This document shows, piece after piece, positions 24,638 to 33,569 of a stretch of 64,000 nt of DNA. The position numbers were made by a program, and so were the translations under genes. How positions within the stretch are numbered: position 1 is the stretch's first letter; the number at the start of each line of letters is the position of its first letter. Below the pieces are notes generated by a model. That model saw nothing but the letters and a program-made list of their open reading frames with translations. It did not search any database and was not told the DNA's origin. The DNA comes from Marivivens donghaensis (GTDB lineage Bacteria > Pseudomonadota > Alphaproteobacteria > Rhodobacterales > Rhodobacteraceae): contig NZ_JAUFRA010000009.1 of the NCBI RefSeq assembly GCF_030410045.1, forward strand, positions 128,175 through 192,174, in the 5' to 3' direction.

Positions 24638-25018
24638 ATGGGAACCCTAAAAGCAACGCGCCTGCGCAGCACTGCGCAGCGATCTGTGATGCTTGTGATT
24701 GGACAGAAATCCGAGTGGGCTGATCCGGGTATTGCGGCAGAGGTTGCCGATTATCACTACGTCGATTTTTCCGACTTAGACCGTGTGCTTATGGCGCGTA
24801 TTGAACCCGACACAGTCGTGTCGTCCCTCTTTGGTCGAGGGTTTGATGCGATTGATATCGCGAAGCAACTTCACCAACTTGAGTTTACAGGGCGCTACCG
24901 CGCGCTCACGGGGAACCTGCCCAACCCCGACATGATCCGTCGCGAAGTCGCACAAGTCGCGCCGGGTTTGGATTTTGACGTTCTGAACTTTCTAGCGCCC
25001 AAGATCACTCTGCACTGA
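24638..25018 (+). CDS. Conserved hypothetical protein, 126 residues
   Basis: Not a family I can name. A soluble-looking small alpha/beta protein: a basic start, then SVMLVIGQKSEWADPGIAAEV, and DTVVSSLFGRGFDAIDIAKQLHQLEFTGRYRALTGNLPNPDMIRREV. The VVSSLFGRGFDAIDIA segment recalls a receiver-type strand-loop-helix, but no phosphorylation triad is evident. ATG at 24638 follows GGGGAA. Its 3' end overlaps the gamma-carbonic anhydrase gene by 14 bp tail to tail. Divergent from phoR. Confidence 0.65.
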   Translation: MGTLKATRLRSTAQRSVMLVIGQKSEWADPGIAAEVADYHYVDFSDLDRVLMARIEPDTVVSSLFGRGFDAIDIAKQLHQLEFTGRYRALTGNLPNPDMIRREVAQVAPGLDFDVLNFLAPKITLH

Positions 25019-25532
25019 TCGCTCTGAGCCCTTTGCGATAACGCTCTGCGTTTTTCTGATAGCTCAACGCCGATCTGGTCAGACCTTCGATGGCGTCGTC
25101 GGTCAAGGTACGGATGATCTTACCCGGTGCCCCCATGACGAGCGACCCATCGGGGATCACTTTGCCCTCGGTGATCAATGCCCCTGCCCCGATCAAGCAG
25201 TTTTTACCGACCAAAGCGCCGTTCATCACCATCGCACCCATCCCGATCAATGTGTTGTCGCCAATGGTGCAGCCGTGAAGCATAACCTTGTGACCGATGG
25301 TGCAGTTTTTACCGATGGTGAGCGGATACCCCATATCTGTGTGGAGCACGCTGTTTTCTTGGATATTGCTCCCCTCGGCGAGTGTAAGCATTTCGTTGTC
25401 ACCGCGCAGCGTTGACCCAAACCAGACCGAAGATTTCGCGGCCAGCGTCACCTTGCCGATCAAGTTCACATCGTCAGCAACCCAAGCGCTTTCATCAATA
25501 ATCGGGGCGATTCCGTCGAGTTCGTAAATCAT
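25005..25532 (-). CDS. Gamma-carbonic anhydrase family protein
   Basis: 175 residues of left-handed beta-helix hexapeptide repeats (WVADDVNLIGKVTLAAKSSVWFGSTLRGD and IGKNCTIGHKVMLHGCTIGDNTLIGMGAMV). The metal-binding His residues in the VLHTD, GHKVMLHGC pattern are present. Relatives are carbonic anhydrase-like or acyl-carrier acetyltransferase-like (PaaY/YrdA). Its start overlaps the gmk stop (4 bp), so it is co-transcribed with gmk and yicC. Confidence 0.88.
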   Translation of the reverse strand: MIYELDGIAPIIDESAWVADDVNLIGKVTLAAKSSVWFGSTLRGDNEMLTLAEGSNIQENSVLHTDMGYPLTIGKNCTIGHKVMLHGCTIGDNTLIGMGAMVMNGALVGKNCLIGAGALITEGKVIPDGSLVMGAPGKIIRTLTDDAIEGLTRSALSYQKNAERYRKGLRAISAE

Positions 25533-26176
25533 CTGGCTTCAAACTCCTTGTTCAATCCGCGGACAAATTCATTGAGGCCCGGTTGACGATTAGCACGGGA
25601 CCGTTCCGCCATGAGGATCGTTTTTAGTTCGGCTTCGGCGGCATCCACGTCGCGGTTCACGATCACATAGTCATATTCAGCCCAATGGCTGATCTCATCG
25701 CGACTTTGGGCCATGCGGTTCGCGATCACCTCATCGCTGTCTTGTGCACGTCCACGTAGGCGCGATTCCAGATCAGCGATCGACGGAGGCAGAATGAAGA
25801 TCGACACAACGTCATTGGCCAAGGCAGAGCGTCTGATTTGTTGACCGCCTTGCCAATCGATGTCGAAAATCGTGTCACGACCAGCCATCATAGCTGTTTC
25901 AACGGGGCCTTTCGGTGTGCCGTAGTAATTCCCGAAAACTTCCGCATGTTCTAGCATGTCGCCAGCGTCGACCATCGCTTCAAATTCGGGCTTGGTTTTA
26001 AAGTAATATTCGACACCATCGGTTTCGCCGGGGCGCGGATTGCGCGTGGTGGCCGAGACCGAAAACGAAAGTGTCGGGTCCCAGGCCATCAAACGTTTCG
26101 CCAATGTGGATTTCCCTGCCCCTGACGGCGAGGACAAAATGATCAAGAGACCACGGCGTTGGATGGCAGACATCAA
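25529..26176 (-). CDS. gmk: Guanylate kinase
   Basis: 215 residues. P-loop SSPSGAGKSTL near 15-25, GMP-binding SVSATTRNPRPGETDGVEYYF, and DIDWQGGQQIR. It phosphorylates GMP to GDP. Placed directly after yicC with no gap, the common yicC-gmk arrangement. Confidence 0.97.
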   Translation of the reverse strand: MMSAIQRRGLLIILSSPSGAGKSTLAKRLMAWDPTLSFSVSATTRNPRPGETDGVEYYFKTKPEFEAMVDAGDMLEHAEVFGNYYGTPKGPVETAMMAGRDTIFDIDWQGGQQIRRSALANDVVSIFILPPSIADLESRLRGRAQDSDEVIANRMAQSRDEISHWAEYDYVIVNRDVDAAEAELKTILMAERSRANRQPGLNEFVRGLNKEFEAR

Positions 26177-27067
26177 TTACTCCACATTCTGAATTTGTTC
26201 GCGCATCTGTTCGATGACGGCTTTTAACTCTAGCCCAACGGCCGTAAGCCCAACAGCCTGAGATTTCGAACACAGGGTATTGGCTTCACGGTTAAATTCC
26301 TGCGCGAGAAAGTCGAGCTTGCGTCCCGCAGGGGCCGGATCGCTGATCAAACCACGGGCCGCATCGACATGAGCGCGAAGACGATCCAATTCCTCGGTCA
26401 CGTCTTGTTTTACCGCAAGAACAGCGAGCTCTTGGGCCAGCCGTTGATCATCGACCTCTGCAATATCGGCGAGCACACGTTTCATCGCAGAGGTAAGTGC
26501 AGCGCGAACGTCGGCCTTACGCTCTTCGGCAGTAATCGATGCCTTTTCAATGAGTTCTTCGATCTTATTGAGGTGGTCTGTCACAACCGCATGCAGCGCC
26601 CGCCCTTCGGTTGCCCGCATCGCGGCGAAATCGTCGAGCAAGGGGCCAAAGTCATCGATCAAGTGTTTCAGAAGGTCGTCGTCATCTTCGGACAGGTTCG
26701 TTGGAACGAAAACGCCTTTGATATTGAGGATTTCGGCCGAGGTCGGGGTGTTGACCTGTAGCCCCATTGCTGCTGCACGTGCCTCGATGCGGCCAAGTGC
26801 CTCCAAAGCGCGGTCCAACGCTGCGGTGTCCACATCCAGTTTTTTATCTGTCTCGTCCCGCGTAAGCCGCAGGTTCAAGGTGATGTTCCCCCGCGAAAAC
26901 CGTTTGGTCAGCGACGTGCGCACCGATTGTTCCAGCCCTTCAATGCCGTCTGGGAGGCGTAGGCGAAGGTCGAGTCCCCGTGCGTTCACGCTGCGAATGT
27001 CCCAACTCCATTGGGTTGCGCCATGTGCGCCCGTTCGGCTGGCGAATGCGGTCATTGATCGGATCAC
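26177..27067 (-). CDS. YicC family endoribonuclease-like protein
   Basis: 296 residues beginning VIRSMTAFASRTG, the family start, followed by WDIRSVNARGLDLRLRLP and ending in the DUF1732 block with FLAQEFNREANTLCSKSQAVGLTAVGLELKAVIEQMREQIQNVE. I choose the GTG at 27065-27067, which has GGAGAGG five bases upstream, over an ATG 24 nt earlier with a poor ribosome site. YicC relatives are linked to RNA decay and stationary-phase survival. Confidence 0.9.
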   Translation of the reverse strand: MIRSMTAFASRTGAHGATQWSWDIRSVNARGLDLRLRLPDGIEGLEQSVRTSLTKRFSRGNITLNLRLTRDETDKKLDVDTAALDRALEALGRIEARAAAMGLQVNTPTSAEILNIKGVFVPTNLSEDDDDLLKHLIDDFGPLLDDFAAMRATEGRALHAVVTDHLNKIEELIEKASITAEERKADVRAALTSAMKRVLADIAEVDDQRLAQELAVLAVKQDVTEELDRLRAHVDAARGLISDPAPAGRKLDFLAQEFNREANTLCSKSQAVGLTAVGLELKAVIEQMREQIQNVE

Positions 27068-27218
27068 GATGGCCTCTCCTTTTGTTGCCAATGGCTTAAT
27101 GCAAATTGGGGCACTGCGGCAAGTGGCGCGACGGCCTGTTAACCTTGATGCGCGAAGGGTCGTGTCAATTTGAATGAATTGTTTTATGAATTTGAATCAC
27201 CCGTTAAGGATGTGCGAC

Positions 27219-27833
27219 ATGGACACGCCACACCAAACAAATAGCGAAACGCTCAAGGTGCTTGAGGCCTATTGGCATGAATTGCGCGGCCCTAAAACGT
27301 TGCCTGAACGTCGTGCCATTGATCCAACGCGAATTGACGCGGCTCTGCCCTATTCTTTTATCTTGGAACGTGTGGCCCCGGGTGTAGGGCGGTTGCGTGT
27401 CAGCGGTCAAAAAATCAACGACCTGATGATGATGGAGGCGCGCGGCATGCCTCTGTCCATGCTGTTTGAACCGACCGAACGGGATCGTTTGCAGACCTAT
27501 GTTGAGGCGTGTTTTGCCGATCCAGCGATTGTCGAGCTGTCGTTGACCACTCAAAGTGGCCTCTCGCGGCCAAAGTTTACAGGGCGGCTCCTCTTGATGC
27601 CGCTCGCGGGTGTGAACGGAATCCCGACGCGGGCACTTGGTGCAATTGTGACTGAAGGTATTCAGGGGCGCAGCGCACGTCGGTTCTCTATCGAAGTCCC
27701 AGCCCCTGTTCGTCACGAAAAGATCAATATTGCCCCCATGCAGGCTTTTGATCAGGCGCTCTATGCGGGTGAACGAAAAAGGCCGACCCAACGGCCGGCC
27801 CTTCGTTTGGTTGTCGACAACGACCGCGATTAA
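27219..27833 (+). CDS. PAS domain-containing protein, about 204 residues
   Basis: Alphaproteobacterial PAS-type protein without an output domain: ALPYSFILERVAPGVGRLRVSGQKINDLMMMEARGMPLSMLFEP and later GRLLLMPLAGVNGIPTRALGAIV, followed by a basic tail. Start chosen at the ATG at 27219, with AAGGA just upstream; in-frame ATGs at 27174 and 27210 are alternatives. Its stop shares TTAA with that of the convergent DAHP synthase, whose terminator lies inside the end of this gene. Role unknown. Confidence 0.78.
   Translation: MDTPHQTNSETLKVLEAYWHELRGPKTLPERRAIDPTRIDAALPYSFILERVAPGVGRLRVSGQKINDLMMMEARGMPLSMLFEPTERDRLQTYVEACFADPAIVELSLTTQSGLSRPKFTGRLLLMPLAGVNGIPTRALGAIVTEGIQGRSARRFSIEVPAPVRHEKINIAPMQAFDQALYAGERKRPTQRPALRLVVDNDRD
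27779..27800 (-). terminator. Terminator of the DAHP synthase gene, inside the convergent PAS gene
   Basis: On the minus strand a GGCCG...CGGCC stem (27796-27800/27781-27785) is followed by TTTTTCG. It begins about 30 bp past the DAHP synthase stop and is therefore encoded within the last codons of the PAS protein gene. Confidence 0.6.
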
Positions 27834-29200
27834 GCGTTTGCCGCTGCTGCCAGTTTTTCGCGACGCGCAGAGAGTTCTTCCGCAACAAGGAACGCAAGCT
27901 CCAGAGATTGCGACGCGTTCAGACGCGGGTCACAGGCGGTGTGGTAACGATCGCTGAGATCCTCATCGGTCACAGCGCGAACACCACCCGTGCATTCGGT
28001 GACGTCTTTGCCTGTCATTTCGAAGTGTACACCACCCGGGATCGATCCTTCAGCGTTGTGAACTGCAAAGAATTCGCGGACTTCACGCAGTACGCTGTCG
28101 AATGGACGGGTTTTGTAGCCTGTCGACGACTTGATCGTGTTGCCGTGCATCGGGTCACAGGTCCAAACAACGTTTGCGCCTTCTTCCTGAACAGCTTTGA
28201 TCAGGCGTGGCAAATGTTCACCGACGTTGCCTGCACCGAAACGCGCGATCAGAGTCAGACGACCTGCTTCGTTCTGTGGGTTCAGCGACGCCATCAACGA
28301 TTTCAGGTGACCAGAAGTCATCGAAGGACCGCATTTCAGGCCTATCGGGTTCTGAACCCCTTTGCAGAATTCAACGTGCGCGCCATCAGGCTGACGGGTA
28401 CGGTCACCGATCCAGATCATGTGACCCGAACCTGCAAGCCATTTGCCCGAGGTCGAATCCAGACGGCAAAGAGCTTCTTCATATTCCAAGAGCAGCGCTT
28501 CGTGGCTGGTGAAGAAGTCGACGGTCTGCATCGCATGGTTCGCCTCATCACGAATGCCAGCAGCGTTCATGAAATCAAGCGTATCGCTGATGCGGTTTGC
28601 CAGTTCGCGGTAACGCTCTGCCTCAGGAGACGCGGTGAAACCAAGCGTCCAAGAGTGCACTTTGTGCAGGTCAGCATAACCGCCTGTCGAGAATGCGCGC
28701 AGAAGGTTCAGCGTTGCAGCGGCCTGCGTGTAGGCCTGCAGCATACGGTCTGGATCAGGAATGCGAGCCTCAGGTGTGAAGTCGAAACCGTTGACGATGT
28801 CGCCACGGTAGCTCGGCAGTTCCGCGCCATTGATCACTTCGGTCGGTGCCGAACGCGGCTTTGCCATCTGGCCAGCCATACGACCTACTTTGACCACAGG
28901 AACCTTCGCACCGTAGGTCAGAACCATTGCCATCTGCAGCATCACCTTAAAGGTGTCGCGGATGTTATCAGCCGAAAATTCAGCAAAGCTTTCAGCGCAG
29001 TCACCGCCCTGAAGAAGGAAGGCCTCGCCACGGGAAACTGCACCCAGTTTCGCTTTGAGTTTGCGTGCCTCGCCAGCAAAGACCAAGGGCGGATAGCTTG
29101 CCAGCTTCGCTTCTACAGCGTTCAGCTTTGCCTCATCCGTATAGTCGGGCATCTGAACCCGCGGTTTTGCACGCCAGTCCGTTTTCTGCCACTCGGTCAT
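27830..29200 (-). CDS. 3-deoxy-7-phosphoheptulonate synthase, class II
   Basis: 456 residues of the plant-type (class II) DAHP synthase, first enzyme of the shikimate pathway. Seen: ARKLKAKLGAVSRGEAFLLQGGDCAESFAEF, KVPVVKVGRMAGQMAKPRSAPTE, WIGDRTRQPDGAHVEF, NPIGLKCGPSMTSG and VWTCDPMHGNT. ATG at 29198-29200 follows GGAGCGAG, so the longer upstream frame is not used. Allosteric behaviour cannot be told from sequence. Confidence 0.95.
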   Translation of the reverse strand: MTEWQKTDWRAKPRVQMPDYTDEAKLNAVEAKLASYPPLVFAGEARKLKAKLGAVSRGEAFLLQGGDCAESFAEFSADNIRDTFKVMLQMAMVLTYGAKVPVVKVGRMAGQMAKPRSAPTEVINGAELPSYRGDIVNGFDFTPEARIPDPDRMLQAYTQAAATLNLLRAFSTGGYADLHKVHSWTLGFTASPEAERYRELANRISDTLDFMNAAGIRDEANHAMQTVDFFTSHEALLLEYEEALCRLDSTSGKWLAGSGHMIWIGDRTRQPDGAHVEFCKGVQNPIGLKCGPSMTSGHLKSLMASLNPQNEAGRLTLIARFGAGNVGEHLPRLIKAVQEEGANVVWTCDPMHGNTIKSSTGYKTRPFDSVLREVREFFAVHNAEGSIPGGVHFEMTGKDVTECTGGVRAVTDEDLSDRYHTACDPRLNASQSLELAFLVAEELSARREKLAAAANA

Positions 29201-29380
29201 TGTCTCGCTCCGTTTTGCGTTCAAATTCGACCCGCATAATCGATTTTAGCGGTATCAGGACGCGTTTATAGCTTCTGACTTTGACACGGCAACGTAAAAA
29301 TCACTTTACTCAATTTGTGACCTGTCCTTTAGCGACACTGAGGTCGCAAACAAACAACTCTTGCCTTTGTCGAGAAAAAG

Positions 29381-30415
29381 ATGTTGTGGTCGAAAATCAC
29401 CTCCGTTTTCGAGACCCAAATGGACACAGAAATTCAAATCGTCGAAGTCGAAGCGCCCAAGAAAGCAAAGCGTTTTGTCTTCGTGCTCTTGGAACAATTT
29501 ACTATGCTGTCCTTTGCCAGCGCGGTGGAGTGTTTGCGCATTGCGAACCGCATGTCGAATGCTGAGCTGTATTCATGGGCTCTCGCGGGTGATGGCGGCG
29601 AAATGGTCGCCTGTTCGAACGGAACTGAATTTAAGCTGCAGATGGACCTCGATGAACTCACCCGCGACGATGTTGTTATCGTGTGCGGTGGAATCGATGT
29701 TCAAAAAGCCACGAACAAACGCGTGCTGAATTGGCTCCGGCGTGAGGCGCGTCGTGGCGTGGTTATGGGCGGTCTCTGCACGGCGAGCTATGCGCTGGCC
29801 AAAGCGGGTCTCCTTGATGGAAAACGTGCGACGATCCACTGGGAAAACCAAGACAGCTTTGCCGAAGAATTCGAAGAAGTTGACCTGACGAAATCGGTTT
29901 TCGTCGTCGACGGAAATCGCATTACGGCTGCCGGTGGCACGGCCTCCCTCGATCTTATGCTGAAAATCATCGCGGACGATCACGGTGAAGAGCTCGCCAG
30001 CGCAGTGGCAGATCAGCTGATCTATTCGTCGATCCGCACCGACCAAGACACACAACGTTTGTCTATCCCGACCCGCATCGGTGTTCGCCATCCAAAACTG
30101 AGCCGCGTGATTCAGATGATGGAACAGAACATCGAAGAGCCAATCAGCCCAGCGACCCTCGCCAAAGACGTGGGCATGTCGACCCGCCAGCTAGAGCGCC
30201 TCTTCCGTCGATATCTTACACGGTCGCCAAAGCGCTATTATATGGAACTGCGTCTTCAAAAAGCGCGGAACCTGCTGATGCAAACCGACATGAGTGTGAT
30301 CAACGTCGCTCTCGCCTGCGGCTTTGCCTCACCGTCGCATTTTTCGAAATGCTATCGTGCGCATTACCAGACCACACCCTACCGCGAACGCGGTGCACAT
30401 GGGCGTCGCGACTAG
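29381..30415 (+). CDS. GlxA family transcriptional regulator (DJ-1/PfpI + AraC)
   Basis: 344 residues: an N-terminal class I amidotransferase-like DJ-1/PfpI domain (about 30-190, with GGIDVQ and MGGLCTASYALAKAGLLDGKRATIHW) and a C-terminal AraC double helix-turn-helix (ISPATLAKDVGMSTRQLERLFRRYLTRSPKRYYMELRL and VALACGFASPSHFSKCYRAHY). Such regulators often sense quaternary amines or amino acids. It sits 160 bp upstream of the ABC importer and is a good candidate for its regulator. ATG at 29420 is an alternative start; both have weak ribosome sites. Confidence 0.9.
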   Translation: MLWSKITSVFETQMDTEIQIVEVEAPKKAKRFVFVLLEQFTMLSFASAVECLRIANRMSNAELYSWALAGDGGEMVACSNGTEFKLQMDLDELTRDDVVIVCGGIDVQKATNKRVLNWLRREARRGVVMGGLCTASYALAKAGLLDGKRATIHWENQDSFAEEFEEVDLTKSVFVVDGNRITAAGGTASLDLMLKIIADDHGEELASAVADQLIYSSIRTDQDTQRLSIPTRIGVRHPKLSRVIQMMEQNIEEPISPATLAKDVGMSTRQLERLFRRYLTRSPKRYYMELRLQKARNLLMQTDMSVINVALACGFASPSHFSKCYRAHYQTTPYRERGAHGRRD

Positions 30416-30575
30416 TCAAATCTCTGCTTTCTTGACCGTTTTAGGCGTCTCGCAGGCTAATTGACGGAGTTTACACCCGTCTGCGGGAAAATTCACCTTG
30501 CGTCACCGCTTCACTTTTCCAAATGGTCCAATTAGCTTCGCTACAGGATAAGAACATCCGATAGGGAGTCTAAAA

Positions 30576-31751
30576 ATGAAAAAACTGCTGCTGGCCACTG
30601 CGGCCACCGCTCTGGTTGCTGGTGCTGCTTCGGCAGACGAAGTGAAACTGGGCGTTATCCTTGGTTTCACTGGTCCGATCGAATCGCTGACACCTGACAT
30701 GGCTGCTGGCGCTGAAATGGCGATGGCCGAAGTTTCTGCATCGGGCAACCTGCTCGGCGGTATGACTGTTACGCCAATCCGCAAGGACTCGACCTGCGTT
30801 GACGCTGCTGCTGCGACCGCTGCTGCCGAAGAACTGATCGCTGAAGGCGTTGCTGGTATCTTTGGTGCTGACTGCTCTGGTGTAACCGGTGCGATCCTCC
30901 AGAACGTTGCTGTGCCGAACGGCATGGTTATGGTTTCGCCGTCCGCGACCTCCCCGGGTCTGTCGACCGTCGAAGACAACGGTCTCTTCTTCCGCACTGC
31001 ACCGTCTGACGCACGTCAGGGCGTTGTGATGGCTGAACTGCTCAAAGAGCAAGGCGTTGGCTCGGTCGCTCTGACCTACATCAACTCCGACTACGGCAAA
31101 GGCCTCGCAGACAGCTTCCAAGCTGCATACGAAGGCATGGGCGGCACCGTCACTATCTCTGCTGCGCACGACGTTGGCAAAGGTGACTACTCTGCAGAAG
31201 TTGCAGCGCTGTCCTCCGCTGGCGGTGAGCGTCTGGTTGTTGCTGGCTACGTTGACCAAGGTGGCGGCGATATCGTTCGCGCATCGATCGACGCTGGCGC
31301 ATTCGACCTGTTCCACTTCCCTGATGGGATGATCGGTGACGCACTGCCGGCAACTTTCGGTGCTGACATCGACGGCTCCTACGGTCAGGCTCCTGGCTCG
31401 GACAACCCCGGCTACCAGACTTTTGTTAGCCTTGCAGAAGGCTTCAACGGCGAAGGCACCTATGCGTCGGAATCCTATGACGCTGCAGCTCTGATCCTGC
31501 TTGCTATGCAGGCTGCTGGTTCGACCGACCCGAACATCTACAAAGAATACGTAGAGTCGGTTGCGAACGCTCCAGGTGAGCCGATCATGCCGGGCGAACT
31601 GGGCAAAGCTCTCGAAATCCTCGCAGCTGGCGGCGACGTTGACCTGATTGGCGCGACTGGCGTTGAACTGGTAAACGGCGGCGAAGCTGCTGGTTCCTAC
31701 CGCGTTGTCACCTTTGAAGGTGGCGAAATGGTAACCGCTGAATACCGCTAA
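30576..31751 (+). CDS. Branched-chain amino acid-type ABC transporter substrate-binding protein
   Basis: 391 residues with signal peptide MKKLLLATAATALVAGAASA. The mature part begins DEVKLGVILGFTGPIESLTPDMAAGAEMA, the periplasmic-binding type I (LivJ-like) fold, with paired Cys in DSTCVDAAA and FGADCSG. Strongly biased codons suggest high expression. Followed by an intrinsic terminator that separates it from the transport genes. True ligand (branched-chain amino acid, amide, other) is unknown. Confidence 0.9.
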   Translation: MKKLLLATAATALVAGAASADEVKLGVILGFTGPIESLTPDMAAGAEMAMAEVSASGNLLGGMTVTPIRKDSTCVDAAAATAAAEELIAEGVAGIFGADCSGVTGAILQNVAVPNGMVMVSPSATSPGLSTVEDNGLFFRTAPSDARQGVVMAELLKEQGVGSVALTYINSDYGKGLADSFQAAYEGMGGTVTISAAHDVGKGDYSAEVAALSSAGGERLVVAGYVDQGGGDIVRASIDAGAFDLFHFPDGMIGDALPATFGADIDGSYGQAPGSDNPGYQTFVSLAEGFNGEGTYASESYDAAALILLAMQAAGSTDPNIYKEYVESVANAPGEPIMPGELGKALEILAAGGDVDLIGATGVELVNGGEAAGSYRVVTFEGGEMVTAEYR

Positions 31752-31773
31752 TCGTCAGAAATGACGTTCTTTG

Positions 31774-31802
31774 CGGCGCGGGGTTTGTCCCCGCGCCGTT
31801 TT
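31774..31802 (+). terminator. Terminator/attenuator after the binding-protein gene
   Basis: Perfect 10-bp stem CGGCGCGGGG/CCCCGCGCCG (31774-31783/31789-31798), 5-nt loop, then TTTT. It would lower transcription of the transport genes relative to the binding protein. Confidence 0.85.
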
Positions 31803-31843
31803 CCATAAGATGAGCGCGATCAATCGCGCCGTTGGGGATCAAA

Positions 31844-32626
31844 ATGATTGTCGTCGACAACCTCCATAAACACTTCGGCGGCTTTCATGCCGTAGACGGA
31901 GCTTCGCTGAGCATCGAAAAAGGCTCGATCACTGGGTTGATCGGTCCAAATGGTGCCGGAAAAACCACTCTTTTCAACGTGATCGCGGGCGTTCTTGAGC
32001 CGACATCTGGGCGTGTGATGATGGACGGTGAGGATATCACTGGCCTGCCGCCGCATGAACTGTTCGGTAAGGGCCTCCTGCGGACGTTCCAAATCGCGCA
32101 TGAATTCCATTCGATGACCTGCCGTGAGAACCTGATGATGGTTCCCGCTGGTCAATCGGGCGAAACCCTCTGGAACACATGGTTCGGTCGCAAGCGTATC
32201 GCGGACGAGGAACGCGCCTTGCGTGCCAAAGCGGATGAGGTTCTAGAGTTTCTCACCATCAGCCATTTGGCGGACGAAAAAGCGGGCAACCTCTCTGGCG
32301 GCCAGAAAAAGCTGTTGGAGCTTGGCCGCACGATGATGGTCGACGCAAAGATCGTGTTCCTCGACGAGGTTGGCGCAGGTGTGAATCGCACCCTCCTCAT
32401 GACCATTGGTGATGCCATCCTCCAGCTCAACAAAGAGCGCGGCTACACCTTCGTCGTTATCGAACACGACATGGACTTCATCGGCAAAATCTGTGGCCCC
32501 GTCATTTGTATGGCAGAGGGCAAGGTTCTGGCCGAAGGAACACTCGCTGAAATCAAGGCAAACGAGCAGGTAATCGAAGCCTACCTCGGCACTGGCCTCA
32601 AGAACAAAGACAAGGTGGGCGCATGA
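31844..32626 (+). CDS. ABC transporter ATP-binding protein, LivG type
   Basis: 260 residues: Walker A GPNGAGKTT, signature LSGGQKKLLELGRTMM, Walker B IVFLDEVGAG and the switch His in VIEHDM. The long loop FQIAHEFHSMTCRENLMM is LivG-like. ATG at 31844 follows GGGGA. The Walker B tail reads DEVGAGVN rather than DEPxAG. Stop overlaps the start of the next ATPase gene. Confidence 0.92.
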   Translation: MIVVDNLHKHFGGFHAVDGASLSIEKGSITGLIGPNGAGKTTLFNVIAGVLEPTSGRVMMDGEDITGLPPHELFGKGLLRTFQIAHEFHSMTCRENLMMVPAGQSGETLWNTWFGRKRIADEERALRAKADEVLEFLTISHLADEKAGNLSGGQKKLLELGRTMMVDAKIVFLDEVGAGVNRTLLMTIGDAILQLNKERGYTFVVIEHDMDFIGKICGPVICMAEGKVLAEGTLAEIKANEQVIEAYLGTGLKNKDKVGA

Positions 32627-33336
32627 GCGAACCATTCCTGATCGGGGACAACATGACGGGCGGCTATGGCCGCGGTCCTGACATTCTCCACAATTGCACA
32701 ATCTCTGTGAACAAGGGCGAAATCGCCGTGATCGTTGGCCCGAACGGGGCCGGTAAATCGACCGCGATGAAGGCGACCTTTGGGATGCTGAACGTCCGCT
32801 CTGGTGCTGTGCGACTTGATGGTGAGGACATCACCAAACTTTCGCCGCAAGAGCGCGTGATGAAGGGCATGGGTTTTGTCCCGCAGGTGCGCAACATCTT
32901 CCCATCGATGACGGTCGAAGAGAACCTCGAAATGGGCGCCTATATCCGCACCGACGATTTCCGCGAGACGATGGAACAGGTCTATGACCTTTTCCCGATC
33001 CTGCGTGACAAGCGTTTTCAGGCAGCGGGCGAACTGTCTGGCGGTCAACGTCAGCAGGTGGCAGTTGGCCGTGCTCTAATGACAAAGCCCAAAGTGCTCC
33101 TCCTTGACGAGCCAACCGCTGGCGTATCGCCCGTTGTGATGGACGAACTCTTTGACCGTATCATTGAGGTCAGCCGCACAGGTATTCCGATCCTGATGGT
33201 GGAACAGAACGCCAAACAGGCGCTCGAAATCGCCGACCGTGCTTATGTTCTGGTTCAGGGCGCAAACGCCCACACTGGCACGGGCAAAGACCTACTGGCC
33301 GACCCTGAAGTCCGCCGTTCCTTCCTCGGGGGTTAA
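32623..33336 (+). CDS. ABC transporter ATP-binding protein, LivF type
   Basis: 237 residues: Walker A GPNGAGKST, signature LSGGQRQQVAVGRALMTKPKVLLLDEPTAGVSP, switch region ILMVEQNAKQALEIADRAYVL. LivF members form the second ATPase of the importer together with the LivG type protein upstream. Confidence 0.93.
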   Translation: MSEPFLIGDNMTGGYGRGPDILHNCTISVNKGEIAVIVGPNGAGKSTAMKATFGMLNVRSGAVRLDGEDITKLSPQERVMKGMGFVPQVRNIFPSMTVEENLEMGAYIRTDDFRETMEQVYDLFPILRDKRFQAAGELSGGQRQQVAVGRALMTKPKVLLLDEPTAGVSPVVMDELFDRIIEVSRTGIPILMVEQNAKQALEIADRAYVLVQGANAHTGTGKDLLADPEVRRSFLGG

Positions 33337-33337
33337 G

Positions 33338-33568
33338 ATGAGCTTTCAAAAATGGGGAAAGGTTGCTGCAACTGTCATGGTTGTCTTTGGGTTAATTAGT
33401 CTAATTGCAGGAACTTTGTTCGAAACAACTTCCTTGGCTGCTTCGTTAGGTGCTCCTGCCGATGGTAGTATCCTGCATTCACAGGGTTTCATGATGCTCT
33501 TCGCTGGTATGGTGATCGGTAACTTGGCCGAGATTAATCAATCACTTTCGAATAGAATGCGGGGTTAA
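33338..33568 (+). CDS. Small membrane protein inside the ABC importer operon, 76 residues
   Basis: Two predicted membrane spans: about residues 8-27 (VAATVMVVFGLISLIAGTLF) and 50-66 (GFMMLFAGMVIGNLAEI), with a short loop between. Its ATG lies two bases after the livF-type stop, with GGGGG as ribosome site, and it ends just before the permease gene, so it is a true operon member. No family recognised. Its base use is more AT-rich than that of its neighbours. It may be an accessory subunit of the permease. Confidence 0.7.
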   Translation: MSFQKWGKVAATVMVVFGLISLIAGTLFETTSLAASLGAPADGSILHSQGFMMLFAGMVIGNLAEINQSLSNRMRG

Positions 33569-33569
33569 T

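Noticed and set aside
27908..29239. Open frame of over 440 codons antisense to the DAHP synthase gene
   Set aside because: It is a mirror of the strongly biased codon use of the real gene, has no recognisable domain, and overlaps it completely.
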